From Pseudomonas sp. IAC-BECa141 (GTDB lineage Bacteria > Pseudomonadota > Gammaproteobacteria > Pseudomonadales > Pseudomonadaceae), in contig NZ_CP065410.1 of the NCBI RefSeq assembly GCF_020544405.1, positions 1,984,001 through 2,048,000 of the forward strand: 64,000 bases of DNA. Reading direction: 5' to 3'. Position numbers and translations under genes: made by a program. Positions 7,201-15,135 of the stretch are shown here, piece by piece. The first letter of the stretch is position 1, and the number at the start of each line of letters is the position of its first letter. The notes below the pieces were generated by a model. That model was not told where the DNA came from and ran no database searches. It saw only the letters and a program-made list of their open reading frames with translations.

Positions 7201-8615
7201 AGTACACCGTCAGTCAACGTCAGCAGTTCTTCCCCGGTGACCATCGACACCGGACAGCCGTTGGTGCAGGTCAGCGGCGCACAATCGGCGCTGTCACCGT
7301 TGGGATTTTTCGCCTGATCCGAAGCATCATCGCGAGGCTCATGCCGTTCCATTCGCGTCATGCCGTGGGACTTGTCACGGACAATGGCGGCCGGATTCGC
7401 AACCGTCAGCATCTGTGCATCCGCCGTGCGAATCTCCAGCGGGACAGCGGGTGTTGGTCGCAACGGCGCCTGCCGCGCATTAACCATCAACGGCTTCAAC
7501 GCACCCGCATGTCGGGTCAGATCGGGCGCCGAGGTCATCTGCGCCAGTCGCAACGCCGAAGCCGCCAGCCATTCCCGGGCACGCGGCGATTTGATCTTGC
7601 CCAGTACTTTGGTGCTCAACCGAAGCGGCACACCCATGCCACCTGACACGCACATCAGCAGAAAACTGACCAGAAGTTCAGCGCGTACCTCAGCCACCAC
7701 CTCGGCCAGAAATTGCGGCGGCAACATCTTCAGCCAACTGGTAAAGGCCGCCAGGTAAATGAACAGCAACGGCTCGTCGCTGAGCATCAGCAGGCCGTTG
7801 GCGATGGCCTCGGTGGACGCCTCGAGCAAGGCATCCAGTTCAACGCTGGACAGGTATTGCAGAAGTTTTTCACTGTTGGCCTGCAAGTCGGCGAGCAAGG
7901 CAAACAGCTGTTTCACGTCATCCCAGACACCGTTCAGCGCGGATTCGAAACCGTGCCAGTCAGCCTGTTGCAACTGCCCGTAACGCTCGCTTAAACCGGC
8001 GCTGGAAAACTCCGTCCACTGCGGTTGAAACCCTTTCCATTCCTCACGCAACCAGCCTTCCAGACCATCAAGAAGGCCCTGATACGAGGCGTACAACGTC
8101 TGGATATGCGCCGCGGAAACATCGGGAAAGAAGGTGATGCGATAACGCTGGCCCCGGTCGCAGTCGTCGACCTTGAGAATGCCGCCGGGGCCGATGGTGT
8201 AACGCCGCGGTTCGCCAAAACCCGGAACACCGTCGACGTCGGAAATGACCGGTTCAAGGATCACGGGCGTATCGCCGATCGGCACAAACCGCGCGGCTTC
8301 GAACATGTGCACCAGCGTCAGGGAGCCGGTGGCGGAGCACATGGCCACGGAGGAACTGATGGGTTTGCGGCTGGTAACCGGTGCGCCGAGTCGGACGTCG
8401 TTGCCGACCTGGAACACTTGCTCGACACCCAGCGCGGTTACCGTCCAGAACTGCTCGGCCCAGGCGTCATAGTTGTTGAGACAAAGGCGAAACTCACGAA
8501 CCAGCTTTTCGACGTCAGGCTTGTCAGGGTTCAGCGCAGCGACCACCAGCAAACCAATGCTGTTGTTCAGTTTCAGGAGCTGGTCAGATGGAAGCATGCA
8601 GTCACTCGCGCGCAT
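3894..8615 (-). CDS. Rhs-family polymorphic toxin with a ParB-like C-terminal domain
   Basis: This protein has 1573 residues. An N-terminal region of about 440 residues without repeats includes a hydrophobic helical stretch near residues 280-340. It is followed by the CPVSMVTGEELLTL segment of a DUF6531-type domain and then about 25 YD repeats of the form YxYDxxGRL. The core ends with RYLTPDPVKLAGGLNQYRYV and the junction PTGWVDPLGL. The last 117 residues are the toxin tip and contain FPIDVAEHNGNLYILDGHHR, a ParB-N-like fold signature. The Rhs shell normally encapsulates the tip, and delivery is usually by type VI secretion, but no PAAR, VgrG or Eag gene is in view. ATG at 8615 is used; an in-frame ATG at 8597 is equally possible because neither has a clear ribosome-binding site. 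Confidence 0.88.
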   Translation of the reverse strand: MRASDCMLPSDQLLKLNNSIGLLVVAALNPDKPDVEKLVREFRLCLNNYDAWAEQFWTVTALGVEQVFQVGNDVRLGAPVTSRKPISSSVAMCSATGSLTLVHMFEAARFVPIGDTPVILEPVISDVDGVPGFGEPRRYTIGPGGILKVDDCDRGQRYRITFFPDVSAAHIQTLYASYQGLLDGLEGWLREEWKGFQPQWTEFSSAGLSERYGQLQQADWHGFESALNGVWDDVKQLFALLADLQANSEKLLQYLSSVELDALLEASTEAIANGLLMLSDEPLLFIYLAAFTSWLKMLPPQFLAEVVAEVRAELLVSFLLMCVSGGMGVPLRLSTKVLGKIKSPRAREWLAASALRLAQMTSAPDLTRHAGALKPLMVNARQAPLRPTPAVPLEIRTADAQMLTVANPAAIVRDKSHGMTRMERHEPRDDASDQAKNPNGDSADCAPLTCTNGCPVSMVTGEELLTLTDGVLDGLLPFEFSRLYRSSAAEIDAGLGFGWSHSLAHRLEVDGAAVVWVDHENRRTRFPLPSVERPAIHNSLSRAAIFLGDEPEELIVALAGEAARFYHFRVGRLIAISDAYGNRLTVHRDLSDRIQRLDNGAGRSLLLRYERAHLVAVDYQVWREAAWRTEQTLASYRFDARHRLIEATNAVGESERYDYDDRHVILQRQLAGGASFFWAWERSGKAARCVRHWASFSQMDTRYVWDDAGSVTVHYVDGTEETYVHDDTARLVRQVSADGGEQLKAYDSAGRLVAEQDALGAVTEYRYDDAGRLIALIPPDDAPTSYEYRNGFLHSRSRGDAVWTYRRNAQGDVTEAVDPDGHVTHYHFDAQGRLRSIRYPDSGRHVFVWNDLGQLVEESLPDGGVRKFSYDALGRRTTVQDEHGAVTRHAWDAVGRLIQTTLPTGATRAWSYSAYGQITAERDEQGRITRYEYDDDLHLVSRRINPDGTRVQYRYDHAQLLLTEIENESGEKYRLDYTPTGLIRQETCFDGRRTAYVYDRNGHLLEKTEFGDDGSTLVTAYQRDSAGRLLLKTLPDGVEVSYRYDRLGRLVGVDDGQDHPLAFEYDLQDRLVREHQGWGTLRYTYDACGQLTRLRLPDNSKLDYHYAKGGALTAIDLNGALLTRHVNQNGREQQRQQGLLLSEYAYDEQGRLQSHAVGHQRSALYRRDFAYSANGNLEHIADTRHGQRSYTYDALDRLIRVRHTRDDVPENFAHDPAGNLLMQDRPGPTQIKGNRLLMQGDRHYDYDAFGNLIRERRGRAQTLVTEYRYDSQHRLIGLTRPDGTSATYQYDAFGRRIRKTVDGQTTEFFWQGDHLIAESSKQQHRSFIYEPGTFRPLAMLDGKGPKRACPFYYQLDHLGTPQELTDYSGEIVWSAKYSAYGKVTSLELATEDYLNQPLRFQGQYFDDESGLHYNRHRYYDPEVGRYLTPDPVKLAGGLNQYRYVPNPTGWVDPLGLTSNCPPPNGPGCPVPDGVGGSKVNKGEPQPPTIFFEVDPKTLIRTHAIVGKGSTKRVEKLGQNMRTAGYDNKFPIDVAEHNGNLYILDGHHRAAAARQTSTDVIIKLVTDIKNIKEL

Positions 8616-8841
8616 CAGGGGAATGGCGCGAAACTTTGCGGGGGATCAAACAGGAAAGAAGTCAGCCGAGTAGGCGATGTCTGTAGGGCAATTCTGTAAA
8701 TGTGCGGGAGGGCGTTCGGCGGACAACCGACATTGCCCGTTGCTCAACCTCGGCCACGCTCGTTATGCTGCTGAACCCTTTAATCAGATCCGAGCAGCGG
8801 CGCTCCCCACGCCGCCCGGGATGTCTTTGATAACGGATCCG

Positions 8842-9540
8842 ATGATGAATGCACCGCTGAAGGCGTTCGGCCCGATCAAGGCCGTGATTTTCGATATGGA
8901 CGGTTTGCTGCTGGACACCGAAGGCATCTACACCGAGGTCACCTCGCTGATTGCCGAGCGTTACGGGCGCACGTTCGACTGGAGCATCAAGCAGAACATC
9001 ATCGGGCGTGGCGCCGGTGATCTGGCCCGTTATGTGGTCGAGGCGCTGGATCTGCCGATCACCGCCGAAGAGTTTCTGGTGATCCGCGAGCCACTGATGC
9101 GCGAGCGCTTTCCCACCGCGCAGGCGATGCCGGGCGCCGAGGAACTGATCCGCCACTTCAAGGCGCACAACATTCCGATTGCGGTCGGCACCAGTTCATC
9201 GCGCCAGTCGTTCGGTCAGAAAACCACCTTGCACCGCGACTGGTTCGCGTTGTTCGACTTCATTGTTACCGCTGACGATCCGGAAGTCGGCGCGGCCAAG
9301 CCGGCGCCGGACATCTTCCTCACCGCCGCTCGGCGCCTGGGTGTTGCGCCGCAAGATTGCCTGGTGTTCGAAGATTCACCGTTCGGCGTGACAGCCGCGA
9401 AAGCAGCCGGCATGACCGCCATCGCCATTCCCGATGCCGCCATGGCCGATGAAAAATACGCACACGCCGACGGGATTCTTCGTACGTTGAAAGCGTTCAC
9501 GCCGAGTGCATGCGGATTGCCGGCGCTTGACTGGGCCTGA
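8842..9540 (+). CDS. HAD-superfamily subfamily IA phosphatase
   Basis: The 232-residue protein has all HAD signatures: motif I DMDGLLLDTEG with the nucleophilic Asp, motif II Thr/Ser in VGTSSSR, the conserved Lys in AAKPAPDIFL and motif IV VFEDSPFGV. The helical cap lies between motifs I and II, as in the beta-phosphoglucomutase/pseudouridine-5-phosphatase branch. It should dephosphorylate a small phosphorylated metabolite in the cytoplasm; the substrate is not predictable. The start is uncertain: ATGs at 8821, 8842 and 8845 are in frame and none has a strong ribosome-binding site. The 8842/8845 pair fits the family length best. A strong bidirectional terminator follows. Confidence 0.85.
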   Translation: MMNAPLKAFGPIKAVIFDMDGLLLDTEGIYTEVTSLIAERYGRTFDWSIKQNIIGRGAGDLARYVVEALDLPITAEEFLVIREPLMRERFPTAQAMPGAEELIRHFKAHNIPIAVGTSSSRQSFGQKTTLHRDWFALFDFIVTADDPEVGAAKPAPDIFLTAARRLGVAPQDCLVFEDSPFGVTAAKAAGMTAIAIPDAAMADEKYAHADGILRTLKAFTPSACGLPALDWA

Positions 9541-9553
9541 TCAAACCGCAGAC

Positions 9554-9597
9554 AAAAAAACGCCGCCCCTCTGTCAAAGGAGGGGCGGCGTTTTTCG
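9554..9597 (+). terminator. Bidirectional terminator between HAD and SDR genes
   Basis: AAAAACGCCGCCCCT and AGGGGCGGCGTTTTT form a long perfect stem around the loop CTGTCAAAGG-like centre. A and T runs on both ends serve the convergent genes on each side. Confidence 0.9.
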
Positions 9598-9616
9598 TTA
9601 TCGACTATCTGATCAA

Positions 9617-10363
9617 TCAGGCGCCGAAACCACCGTCGATGGTCAGGCTGGCACCGGTGATGTAGCCGGCCTCCGGGCTTGCCAGGTACGCAACGAAGCT
9701 GGCGATCTCTTCGGCCTTGCCGTAGCGACCCACTGCCATCAACGGTATCAGACTGTCGGCAAAATCGCCGTGAGCCGGGTTCATGTCGGTATCGACCGGG
9801 CCGGGTTGCACGTTGTTGATGGTGATACCGCGTGGACCGAGGTCGCGGGCCAGGCCTTTGGTCAGGCCGACCAGGGCGGACTTGCTCATCGCATACACGC
9901 CGCCACCGGCGAAGGGCATGCGGTCGGCGTTGGTGCTGCCGATGTTGATGATGCGCGAGCCTTCGCCCATGTGTTTGGCGGCTTCCTGGCTGGCGATGAA
10001 CACGCTGCGTACGTTGATTGCCAGGGTCTGGTCGAAGTCTTCCAGTTTGAAGTCTTCCAGCGGCGCGACGGCCAGCACACCGGCGTTGTTGACCAGAATG
10101 TCGAGGCGGCCAAAGGTTTCGACAGTGGCGTTCACCGCGTTGCGGATGGCGTCGGCGTCGGCGCTGTCAGCCTTGATCGCCAGGGCTTTGCCGCCGGTGG
10201 CAGTGATGCTGTTTTGCAGTTCTTCAGCCTTGGCGGCCGAGCTGACGTAGGTAAAGGCAACCGCGGCGCCTTCAGCGGCCAGACGTTTGACAATGGCGGC
10301 ACCGATGCCGCGAGAGCCGCCTTGAATCAGAGCGACTTTACCGCTGAGGTGTTGAGTGGTCAT
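9617..10363 (-). CDS. SDR-family NAD(P)-dependent oxidoreductase
   Basis: The protein is 248 residues, the usual length for classical short-chain dehydrogenases. Visible motifs are the cofactor loop QGGSRGIGAAI (Gly replaces the usual Thr before GxxxGIG), LVNNAGV, the catalytic Ser region INIGST, the YAMSK catalytic Tyr/Lys pair, and the C-terminal YITGASLTIDGGFGA. It resembles 3-oxoacyl-ACP reductase/FabG-like enzymes, but the substrate is unknown. It is transcribed divergently from a LysR regulator 125 bases away, the standard arrangement for a regulator and its target. Confidence 0.88.
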   Translation of the reverse strand: MTTQHLSGKVALIQGGSRGIGAAIVKRLAAEGAAVAFTYVSSAAKAEELQNSITATGGKALAIKADSADADAIRNAVNATVETFGRLDILVNNAGVLAVAPLEDFKLEDFDQTLAINVRSVFIASQEAAKHMGEGSRIINIGSTNADRMPFAGGGVYAMSKSALVGLTKGLARDLGPRGITINNVQPGPVDTDMNPAHGDFADSLIPLMAVGRYGKAEEIASFVAYLASPEAGYITGASLTIDGGFGA

Positions 10364-10488
10364 GTTCGATCTCCAGAAGTTTCAAGGCGGGCTGCCTTGG
10401 TGTGGTGTCGAGTATCTGCCTCTCGCCCCCAGGCGAGTAGACCGTGGTTGCTATAGTCTGTGTAAACCAAAAGTTTAGAGTGGTGGCC

Positions 10489-11430
10489 ATGGAAACCTTC
10501 AGCAGTATCGAATGCTTCGTGCGCAGCGCCGAAGTCGGCAGCTTTGCCGAAGCCGCACGACGCCTGAGCCTGACACCGGCCGCCGTGGGCAAAAGCGTGG
10601 CGAAACTGGAAGTGCGCCTCGGCGTGAGGCTGTTCCAGCGTAGCACCCGTCGGTTGACTCTGACGGAAGCGGGGCAATTGTTTCTGAGTGAGGTCAGCGG
10701 CAGCCTGACCACCATCCAGAATGCGGTAAACAATCTGGCCAGCGCTGGCGGGCAACCGGCGGGCACACTGAAAGTCAGCATGGGCACGGTGTTCGGCCGC
10801 TTGTACATCGTGCCGTTGTTGGGAGAGTTCCTGAAAAGGTTTCCGGCGATCAACCCGGACTGGCACTTCGATAACCGTCAGGTCGATTTGATCGGCCAGG
10901 GTTTCGATGCGGCGATTGGTGGTGGTTTCGAATTGCCCCAAGGCGTGGTGGCGCGCAGGCTGACGCCGGCGCATCGGGTATTGGTGGCTTGCGCCGATTA
11001 TCTGGATCGGTACGCACCGATCAACGAGCCGGACGACCTTAAGTTGCACGACGGCATCCTGATCCGCTCACCGCAAACCGGGCGTGTACGCTCCTGGCAG
11101 CTGACGCATCGCACCCGACCACACAGCCCGCTGACCCTCAAGGCCCGAATGACCATGAGCGATTCCGAAGCCGCCTGCGCCACGGCGGCGCAGGGGTTGG
11201 GGATCGCGCTGGTGAGCATGCCGTTCGCCGTCGGCTACCTTGAGGCGGGGACTTTGCAGCGCGTCCTGCCGGACTGGTACGTCGACGATGGCAACATCTC
11301 CATCTATTACGCTGAACACAAACTGTTGCCGGGCAAGACTCGTGCGTTCGTCGATTTTGTCATCGAGCAGTTTTCAACCCTGGGCCTTGCCGAACGGTTC
11401 AACGCGCAAAACGAGCTGGCCAACCGATGA
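10489..11430 (+). CDS. LysR-family transcriptional regulator
   Basis: This 313-residue protein has an N-terminal winged helix-turn-helix (GSFAEAARRLSLTPAAVGKS, then LGVRLFQRSTRRLTLTEAG) and a periplasmic-binding-protein-like effector domain (about residues 90-300). It is divergent from the SDR gene and probably controls it. An ATG at 10489, at the start of the conserved METFSSIECFVRS segment, is chosen; the frame is open to 10444. The last 32 bases overlap the 3' end of the convergent racemase-family gene, so the two genes share coding DNA tail to tail. No terminator separates them. Confidence 0.9.
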   Translation: METFSSIECFVRSAEVGSFAEAARRLSLTPAAVGKSVAKLEVRLGVRLFQRSTRRLTLTEAGQLFLSEVSGSLTTIQNAVNNLASAGGQPAGTLKVSMGTVFGRLYIVPLLGEFLKRFPAINPDWHFDNRQVDLIGQGFDAAIGGGFELPQGVVARRLTPAHRVLVACADYLDRYAPINEPDDLKLHDGILIRSPQTGRVRSWQLTHRTRPHSPLTLKARMTMSDSEAACATAAQGLGIALVSMPFAVGYLEAGTLQRVLPDWYVDDGNISIYYAEHKLLPGKTRAFVDFVIEQFSTLGLAERFNAQNELANR

Positions 11431-12127
11431 TGGTTTTTGGACGCGGCGTCGCATACGTGCGCACCTTGGATGTCGACAGCCCCAGTCGCACCAGCGATTC
11501 GGCGATGGTCACGGCCGCAGTGACGCCATCCACCACCGGTACTCCGGTGCGCTGACGAATCTTCTCATCAAGTCCGGCCATGCCGCCGCAGCCGAGGCAG
11601 ATCACTTCGGCCTTATCCTGAGTGACCGCCAGTTCCGCCTGATGCACGATCGCTTCCAACGCCCGTTGCGGCTCGTGCTCCAGCTCCAGAACCGCCAGGC
11701 CACTGGCGCGCACCGAGGCGCAGCGGTCCCACAGGCCGGACAGTTTCAGCCGATCCTCGATCAGCGGCACTGTGCGATCCAGTGTGGTGACCACCGAATA
11801 CGCATGGCCCAGAAACATCGCAGTGCTCGCCGCCGCATCGGTGATGTCCACCACGGGTACGTTGAGCAGTTCCTGCAAACCTTCGCGACCGTGTTCGCCG
11901 TAGCCGGCCTGAATCACGGCGTCGAACGGCTGGTCGTAGGACATCACCCGGTCCATCACGGCGATGGCGGCCAGATAACTTTCGAAATTGCCCTCGACTG
12001 AATCGGCGCCGAAATGCGGGGTCAGGCCGACAATCTCGGTGCCGGGCGAGGCGACAGTCTGCGCCGAACGGGCGATGGCCTGGGTGATGGATTCGGTGGT
12101 GTTGACGTTGACCACGAGAATTCGCAT
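11399..12127 (-). CDS. Asp/Glu/hydantoin racemase-family protein
   Basis: This 242-residue protein matches hydantoin/allantoin racemases: start MRILVVNVNTTESIT, the VDITDAAASTA segment and the C-terminal CLGCGGMAGL with a catalytic cysteine. The first catalytic cysteine, normally within an IACFGDPG-like loop, is absent: the loop here reads IQAGYGEHG. Two-base racemases of this family need both cysteines, so this protein may be an isomerase or decarboxylase of the same fold, or be impaired. It lies 54 bases behind an NCS1 permease gene and is probably co-transcribed, suggesting a role on a hydantoin-, allantoin- or related ring compound taken up by that permease. Confidence 0.8.
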   Translation of the reverse strand: MRILVVNVNTTESITQAIARSAQTVASPGTEIVGLTPHFGADSVEGNFESYLAAIAVMDRVMSYDQPFDAVIQAGYGEHGREGLQELLNVPVVDITDAAASTAMFLGHAYSVVTTLDRTVPLIEDRLKLSGLWDRCASVRASGLAVLELEHEPQRALEAIVHQAELAVTQDKAEVICLGCGGMAGLDEKIRQRTGVPVVDGVTAAVTIAESLVRLGLSTSKVRTYATPRPKTIIGWPARFAR

Positions 12128-12181
12128 GGGAAGTCCTTATTACGGTTGGTTCTGCGGCCCTGTGAAGAGCCGCCAAAAGAT

Positions 12182-13726
12182 TCAGTGGCTGACGTTGTCG
12201 ACGGCAATGGCTTCACCATCCACATCGGCGTAGTGCGGCTGGCGTTTGGCGATGATCAGGTAGAGCATCCCGGCAATGCCGGCGCCGATCAGCCAGGAGA
12301 AGGGTGAAACGTTATGGAAGCCCGGCACCAGTGCCAGGACGATGGCGATGAGCGCGGCCGGAATGAATGCCGCGACCGCCCGCAGATTGACCCCGCGGCT
12401 GTAGTAATACGCCCCGTTCGGGCTTTCGCTGTACAGCTGCGGCACATGGATCCGGCCTTTGCGGATCAGCCAGTAGTCGACCATGATCACGCCGTACAGT
12501 GGGCCGAGCAGGGCGCCGAGGCCGGACAGGAAATACACGATCACCAGCGGGCTGTTGTAGAGATTCCACGGCAGAATCAGCACGGCAATCGTTGCGCTGA
12601 TCAGCCCGGCGCGACGGAAAGTCAGATACTTCGGCGCCAGGTTGCTGAGCACGAAGGCCGGGGCGACGAAGTTGGCCATGATGTTCACCGCCACGGTGAC
12701 GATCAGAAAGGCCAGACAGCCGAGCACCAGAAAGAACGTATTGGGGATCGAAGCGATGATCTCGGTCGGGCTTTCGATGATCCGTCCGTTGATCTGAAAT
12801 TGCGCACCGCACAGCAGGACGGTGATCCCGGCGAACACCAGAATATTTACCGGCAGACCCCAGAAGTTTCCGACCTTGATCGTTTTGCGGCACGGCGAGG
12901 AACGAGCGAAGTCGCAAAAGTTGAGGATCAGCGTGCCGTAGATCGCCAGCCACAAGGCACCGCCGGCAAAAATGTTGCGCCACATCTCGCCGCCGGTCAG
13001 TGGCTCGCGGATTGACCAGGCGATGGTCGCGTTGGCCTGGGTGTACATCCACGCGGCGAGGCAGGCGACGGTCAGCAGAATCACCGGCCCGGCGAAGGCT
13101 TCGTAGCGGCGGACCATTTCCATGCCGTAGGCGAGGATCGCCAATTGCACGAACCAGATCGCCACGAAACACACCCACCCCAGGCTCGACAGGCCGAGGA
13201 TCGAGTTGTGGTCGTAATCGGCGAATCCGGGATGGATCGCCGTGAGCAACACGCGAAATACCACCGACGCCAGGTACGTCTGGATCCCGAACCAGGCGAT
13301 GGCGATCACCGCCCGGATCAATGCAGGAATCTGCGCCCCGTGAATGCCGAAACTGATCCGGCTGATCACCGGAAACGGCACGCCGGTTTTCTGCCCCATG
13401 TAACCGGACAGGTTCATGAAGAAGTACACCAGCGCCGCGCCGATCCCCAGCGACAGCAGAATCTGCCAGCCGCCCAGCCCCAGGGCGTACAGACCGATGG
13501 CAAACGAGTAGTTGGCGATGTTGTGCACATCGTTGGTCCACAGGGCGAAGATGCTGTATTTGCCCCAGCGCCGTCCTTCGACCCTGGTCGGTGCGAGGTC
13601 ACTGTTGTGCAGACGCGGGCTCAGTTGCAGCGGTTCGGTGATGCCGTCACCGGGCGCGCTGTGGTCGAGGGTGGAAGAGGCGGGCAGATTCAGCGCGATG
13701 TTGTTGTTGGAGAGACTCGTACGCAT
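12182..13726 (-). CDS. NCS1-family nucleobase/hydantoin:cation symporter
   Basis: A 514-residue inner-membrane protein with about twelve hydrophobic segments. After a hydrophilic N terminus come family motifs LAPTRVEGRRWGKYSIFALW and NDVHNIANYSFAIGLYALGLG, typical of NCS1 transporters of hydantoin, allantoin, uracil or cytosine (the Mhp1 fold). The start at 13726 follows AGGAG with a ten-base spacing; the frame is open to 13813 but that extension is low-complexity and lacks a better site. The downstream racemase-family gene is probably in the same operon. A perfect GntR-type palindrome lies about 170 bases upstream. Confidence 0.9.
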   Translation of the reverse strand: MRTSLSNNNIALNLPASSTLDHSAPGDGITEPLQLSPRLHNSDLAPTRVEGRRWGKYSIFALWTNDVHNIANYSFAIGLYALGLGGWQILLSLGIGAALVYFFMNLSGYMGQKTGVPFPVISRISFGIHGAQIPALIRAVIAIAWFGIQTYLASVVFRVLLTAIHPGFADYDHNSILGLSSLGWVCFVAIWFVQLAILAYGMEMVRRYEAFAGPVILLTVACLAAWMYTQANATIAWSIREPLTGGEMWRNIFAGGALWLAIYGTLILNFCDFARSSPCRKTIKVGNFWGLPVNILVFAGITVLLCGAQFQINGRIIESPTEIIASIPNTFFLVLGCLAFLIVTVAVNIMANFVAPAFVLSNLAPKYLTFRRAGLISATIAVLILPWNLYNSPLVIVYFLSGLGALLGPLYGVIMVDYWLIRKGRIHVPQLYSESPNGAYYYSRGVNLRAVAAFIPAALIAIVLALVPGFHNVSPFSWLIGAGIAGMLYLIIAKRQPHYADVDGEAIAVDNVSH

Positions 13727-13893
13727 TCCGGCAGGCTCCTGATGTTCAGGCGGCGATGACTGTGCATGAGCGCTCGGGCTCGGCAGATCTTCGTCGCAGC
13801 GCTGGAACATCACTGGTTACGGGGCATCTGCAGCCTGTACGGGATAGGGCGCTTCAGGCTTGCGGATCGAAAGTGTGGGTTCATGTTTTGCGG

Positions 13894-13907
13894 TTTTGTA
13901 TACAAAA
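13894..13907. promoter_or_regulatory. Perfect 14-bp palindrome, putative GntR (FCD-type) operator of the NCS1 permease operon
   Basis: TTTTGTATACAAAA is a perfect palindrome with the TTGT-N2-ACAA core common for FadR/FCD-type GntR regulators. It lies upstream of the permease start on the minus strand. The same core occurs at 60944-60955, in front of a GntR gene in the purine region. Confidence 0.5.
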
Positions 13908-14156
13908 CATGTATGCACTAAAGCCAGATCTGTGCCAGTCCGCGATCTATGAAAAAGACCGCTGATTTCGAAAAGTTATTGAAGAGCGCCAAGTCGTTGA
14001 AATACGGGCGATATAAATTGACCGTTCGAACAGGTATTTATTTTTCGAAAGGAATTTTTGCGAGCGTCTGGAGGGAGTGCTTCTGGAGCTTGATGTAACT
14101 TTTCAGGGCGCAGAAACGAAAAGTGCACACATAAATGGCACCGATGGTGACATTCG

Positions 14157-14166
14157 TGTGTACACA
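14157..14166. promoter_or_regulatory. 10-bp palindrome TGTGTACACA
   Basis: A perfect palindrome in otherwise non-coding DNA, about 430 bases upstream of the permease start and 70 bases after cysH. It shares the GTAC centre with FCD-type GntR sites. Function is a guess. Confidence 0.25.
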
Positions 14167-14189
14167 TTTTTCAAGGCGGGTAGAGAACA

Positions 14190-14215
14190 CTGTGGGAGCT
14201 GATTGGCTCCCACAG
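14190..14215 (-). terminator. REP-like hairpin after cysH
   Basis: CTGTGGGAGC and GCTCCCACAG pair around a short loop 22 bases after the cysH stop. The sequence is a half-unit of the local GTGGGAGC repeat family. There is no T-run, so it may be a stabilising 3' hairpin more than a strict terminator. Confidence 0.5.
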
Positions 14216-14237
14216 TCGCATCATCGGGGCTGGGGAT

Positions 14238-14972
14238 TTACCCCTTGCTGATGATATTCCCGGCATGCAACCCGCATTCCTTCTGGGTCGCTTCTTCCCA
14301 CCACCAGCGACCCTCTCGCTCGTGCTGGTTCGGCAGGACAGGGCGGGTGCACGGTTCGCAGCCGATGCTGATGAAACCGCGCTCATGCAGACTGTTGTAC
14401 GGCAGCTCCAGCATGCGGATGTAGCCCCAGATTTCCTCACTGGTCATCTGTGCAAGCGGGTTGAATTTGTACAAGGTGCGCTCCGGGGTGGAGAACGCTG
14501 TATCGATTTCCATCACCGCAACAGCGCTGCGGGTCCCGGGGCTCTGGTCGCGGCGCTGGCCGGTGGCCCAGGCTTTGACGCCGGACAGTTTGCGGCGCAG
14601 CGGCTCGATCTTGCGGATCCCGCAGCATTCGCCATGGCCGTCCTTGTAGAAACTGAACAGGCCTTTTTCCTTCACGAACGGTTCAAGTTTCGTGTAGTCC
14701 GGCGAGATCAGTTCGATGTCGATCTTGTAGTGCTCGCGCACCTGATCGATGAAGCGGTAGGTCTCCGGATGCAGGCGGCCGGTGTCGAGACTGAACACTT
14801 TGACGTTCTTGTTCAGCTTCCAGGCCATGTCCACCAGCACCACATCCTCGGCGCCGCTGAAAGATATCCACAGGTCATCGCCGAACTCGGCGAACGCGAG
14901 TTTGAGGATGTCCTGCGCGGATTTGTTGGCATAGGTCGTGGCGAGTTCCACGACGTCGAACGTTGGGCTCAT
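14238..14972 (-). CDS. cysH: Adenylylsulfate/phosphoadenylylsulfate reductase
   Basis: This 244-residue enzyme reduces activated sulfate (APS, in the Pseudomonas type) to sulfite with thioredoxin, in cysteine biosynthesis. It has the PP-loop-like [27 protein letters not shown], and the two cysteine pairs ECCGIRK and IGCEPCTRP that ligate a 4Fe-4S cluster, which mark it as an APS-type reductase and not the enteric PAPS enzyme. The C-terminal catalytic cysteine is in KECGLH. It ends with a REP-like hairpin and stands as a single transcription unit, divergent from thrH. Confidence 0.95.
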   Translation of the reverse strand: MSPTFDVVELATTYANKSAQDILKLAFAEFGDDLWISFSGAEDVVLVDMAWKLNKNVKVFSLDTGRLHPETYRFIDQVREHYKIDIELISPDYTKLEPFVKEKGLFSFYKDGHGECCGIRKIEPLRRKLSGVKAWATGQRRDQSPGTRSAVAVMEIDTAFSTPERTLYKFNPLAQMTSEEIWGYIRMLELPYNSLHERGFISIGCEPCTRPVLPNQHEREGRWWWEEATQKECGLHAGNIISKG

Positions 14973-15135
14973 CAGGGCGGCTTCCTACAGGTCGGTGGCG
15001 CTGGGCGCTCTATATGGCGGCGATGGTAACAAAAAGCAACGTCCGCCGGGGTAGCCTCTGCGTTGCGCGCTCCAGGTCGAGCCGCTAGAGTTCGGGCTCG
15101 CTCGACTCAATAAACATTACAAACGGGAGTGTCTT

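Larger units (their letters stand above)
13727..14237. other. Intergenic region between NCS1 permease and cysH
   Basis: These 511 bases hold no convincing gene. They contain the permease promoter area with the TTTTGTATACAAAA palindrome (13894-13907), an AT-richer stretch at 13900-14060, a second palindrome TGTGTACACA (14157-14166), and the hairpin behind cysH (14190-14215). A 63-codon open frame on the minus strand (13976-14167) has no ribosome-binding site and odd composition, and is not called. Confidence 0.6.

Noticed and set aside
3894..8615. Rhs gene as part of a complete type VI secretion island
   Set aside because: No VgrG, PAAR, Hcp, Eag or Tss gene lies in the window; only the toxin and the small downstream gene can be supported.
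13976..14167. 63-codon minus-strand frame in the permease-cysH gap
   Set aside because: No ribosome-binding site, Cys/His-rich random-like composition, and it runs through a palindrome that looks regulatory.
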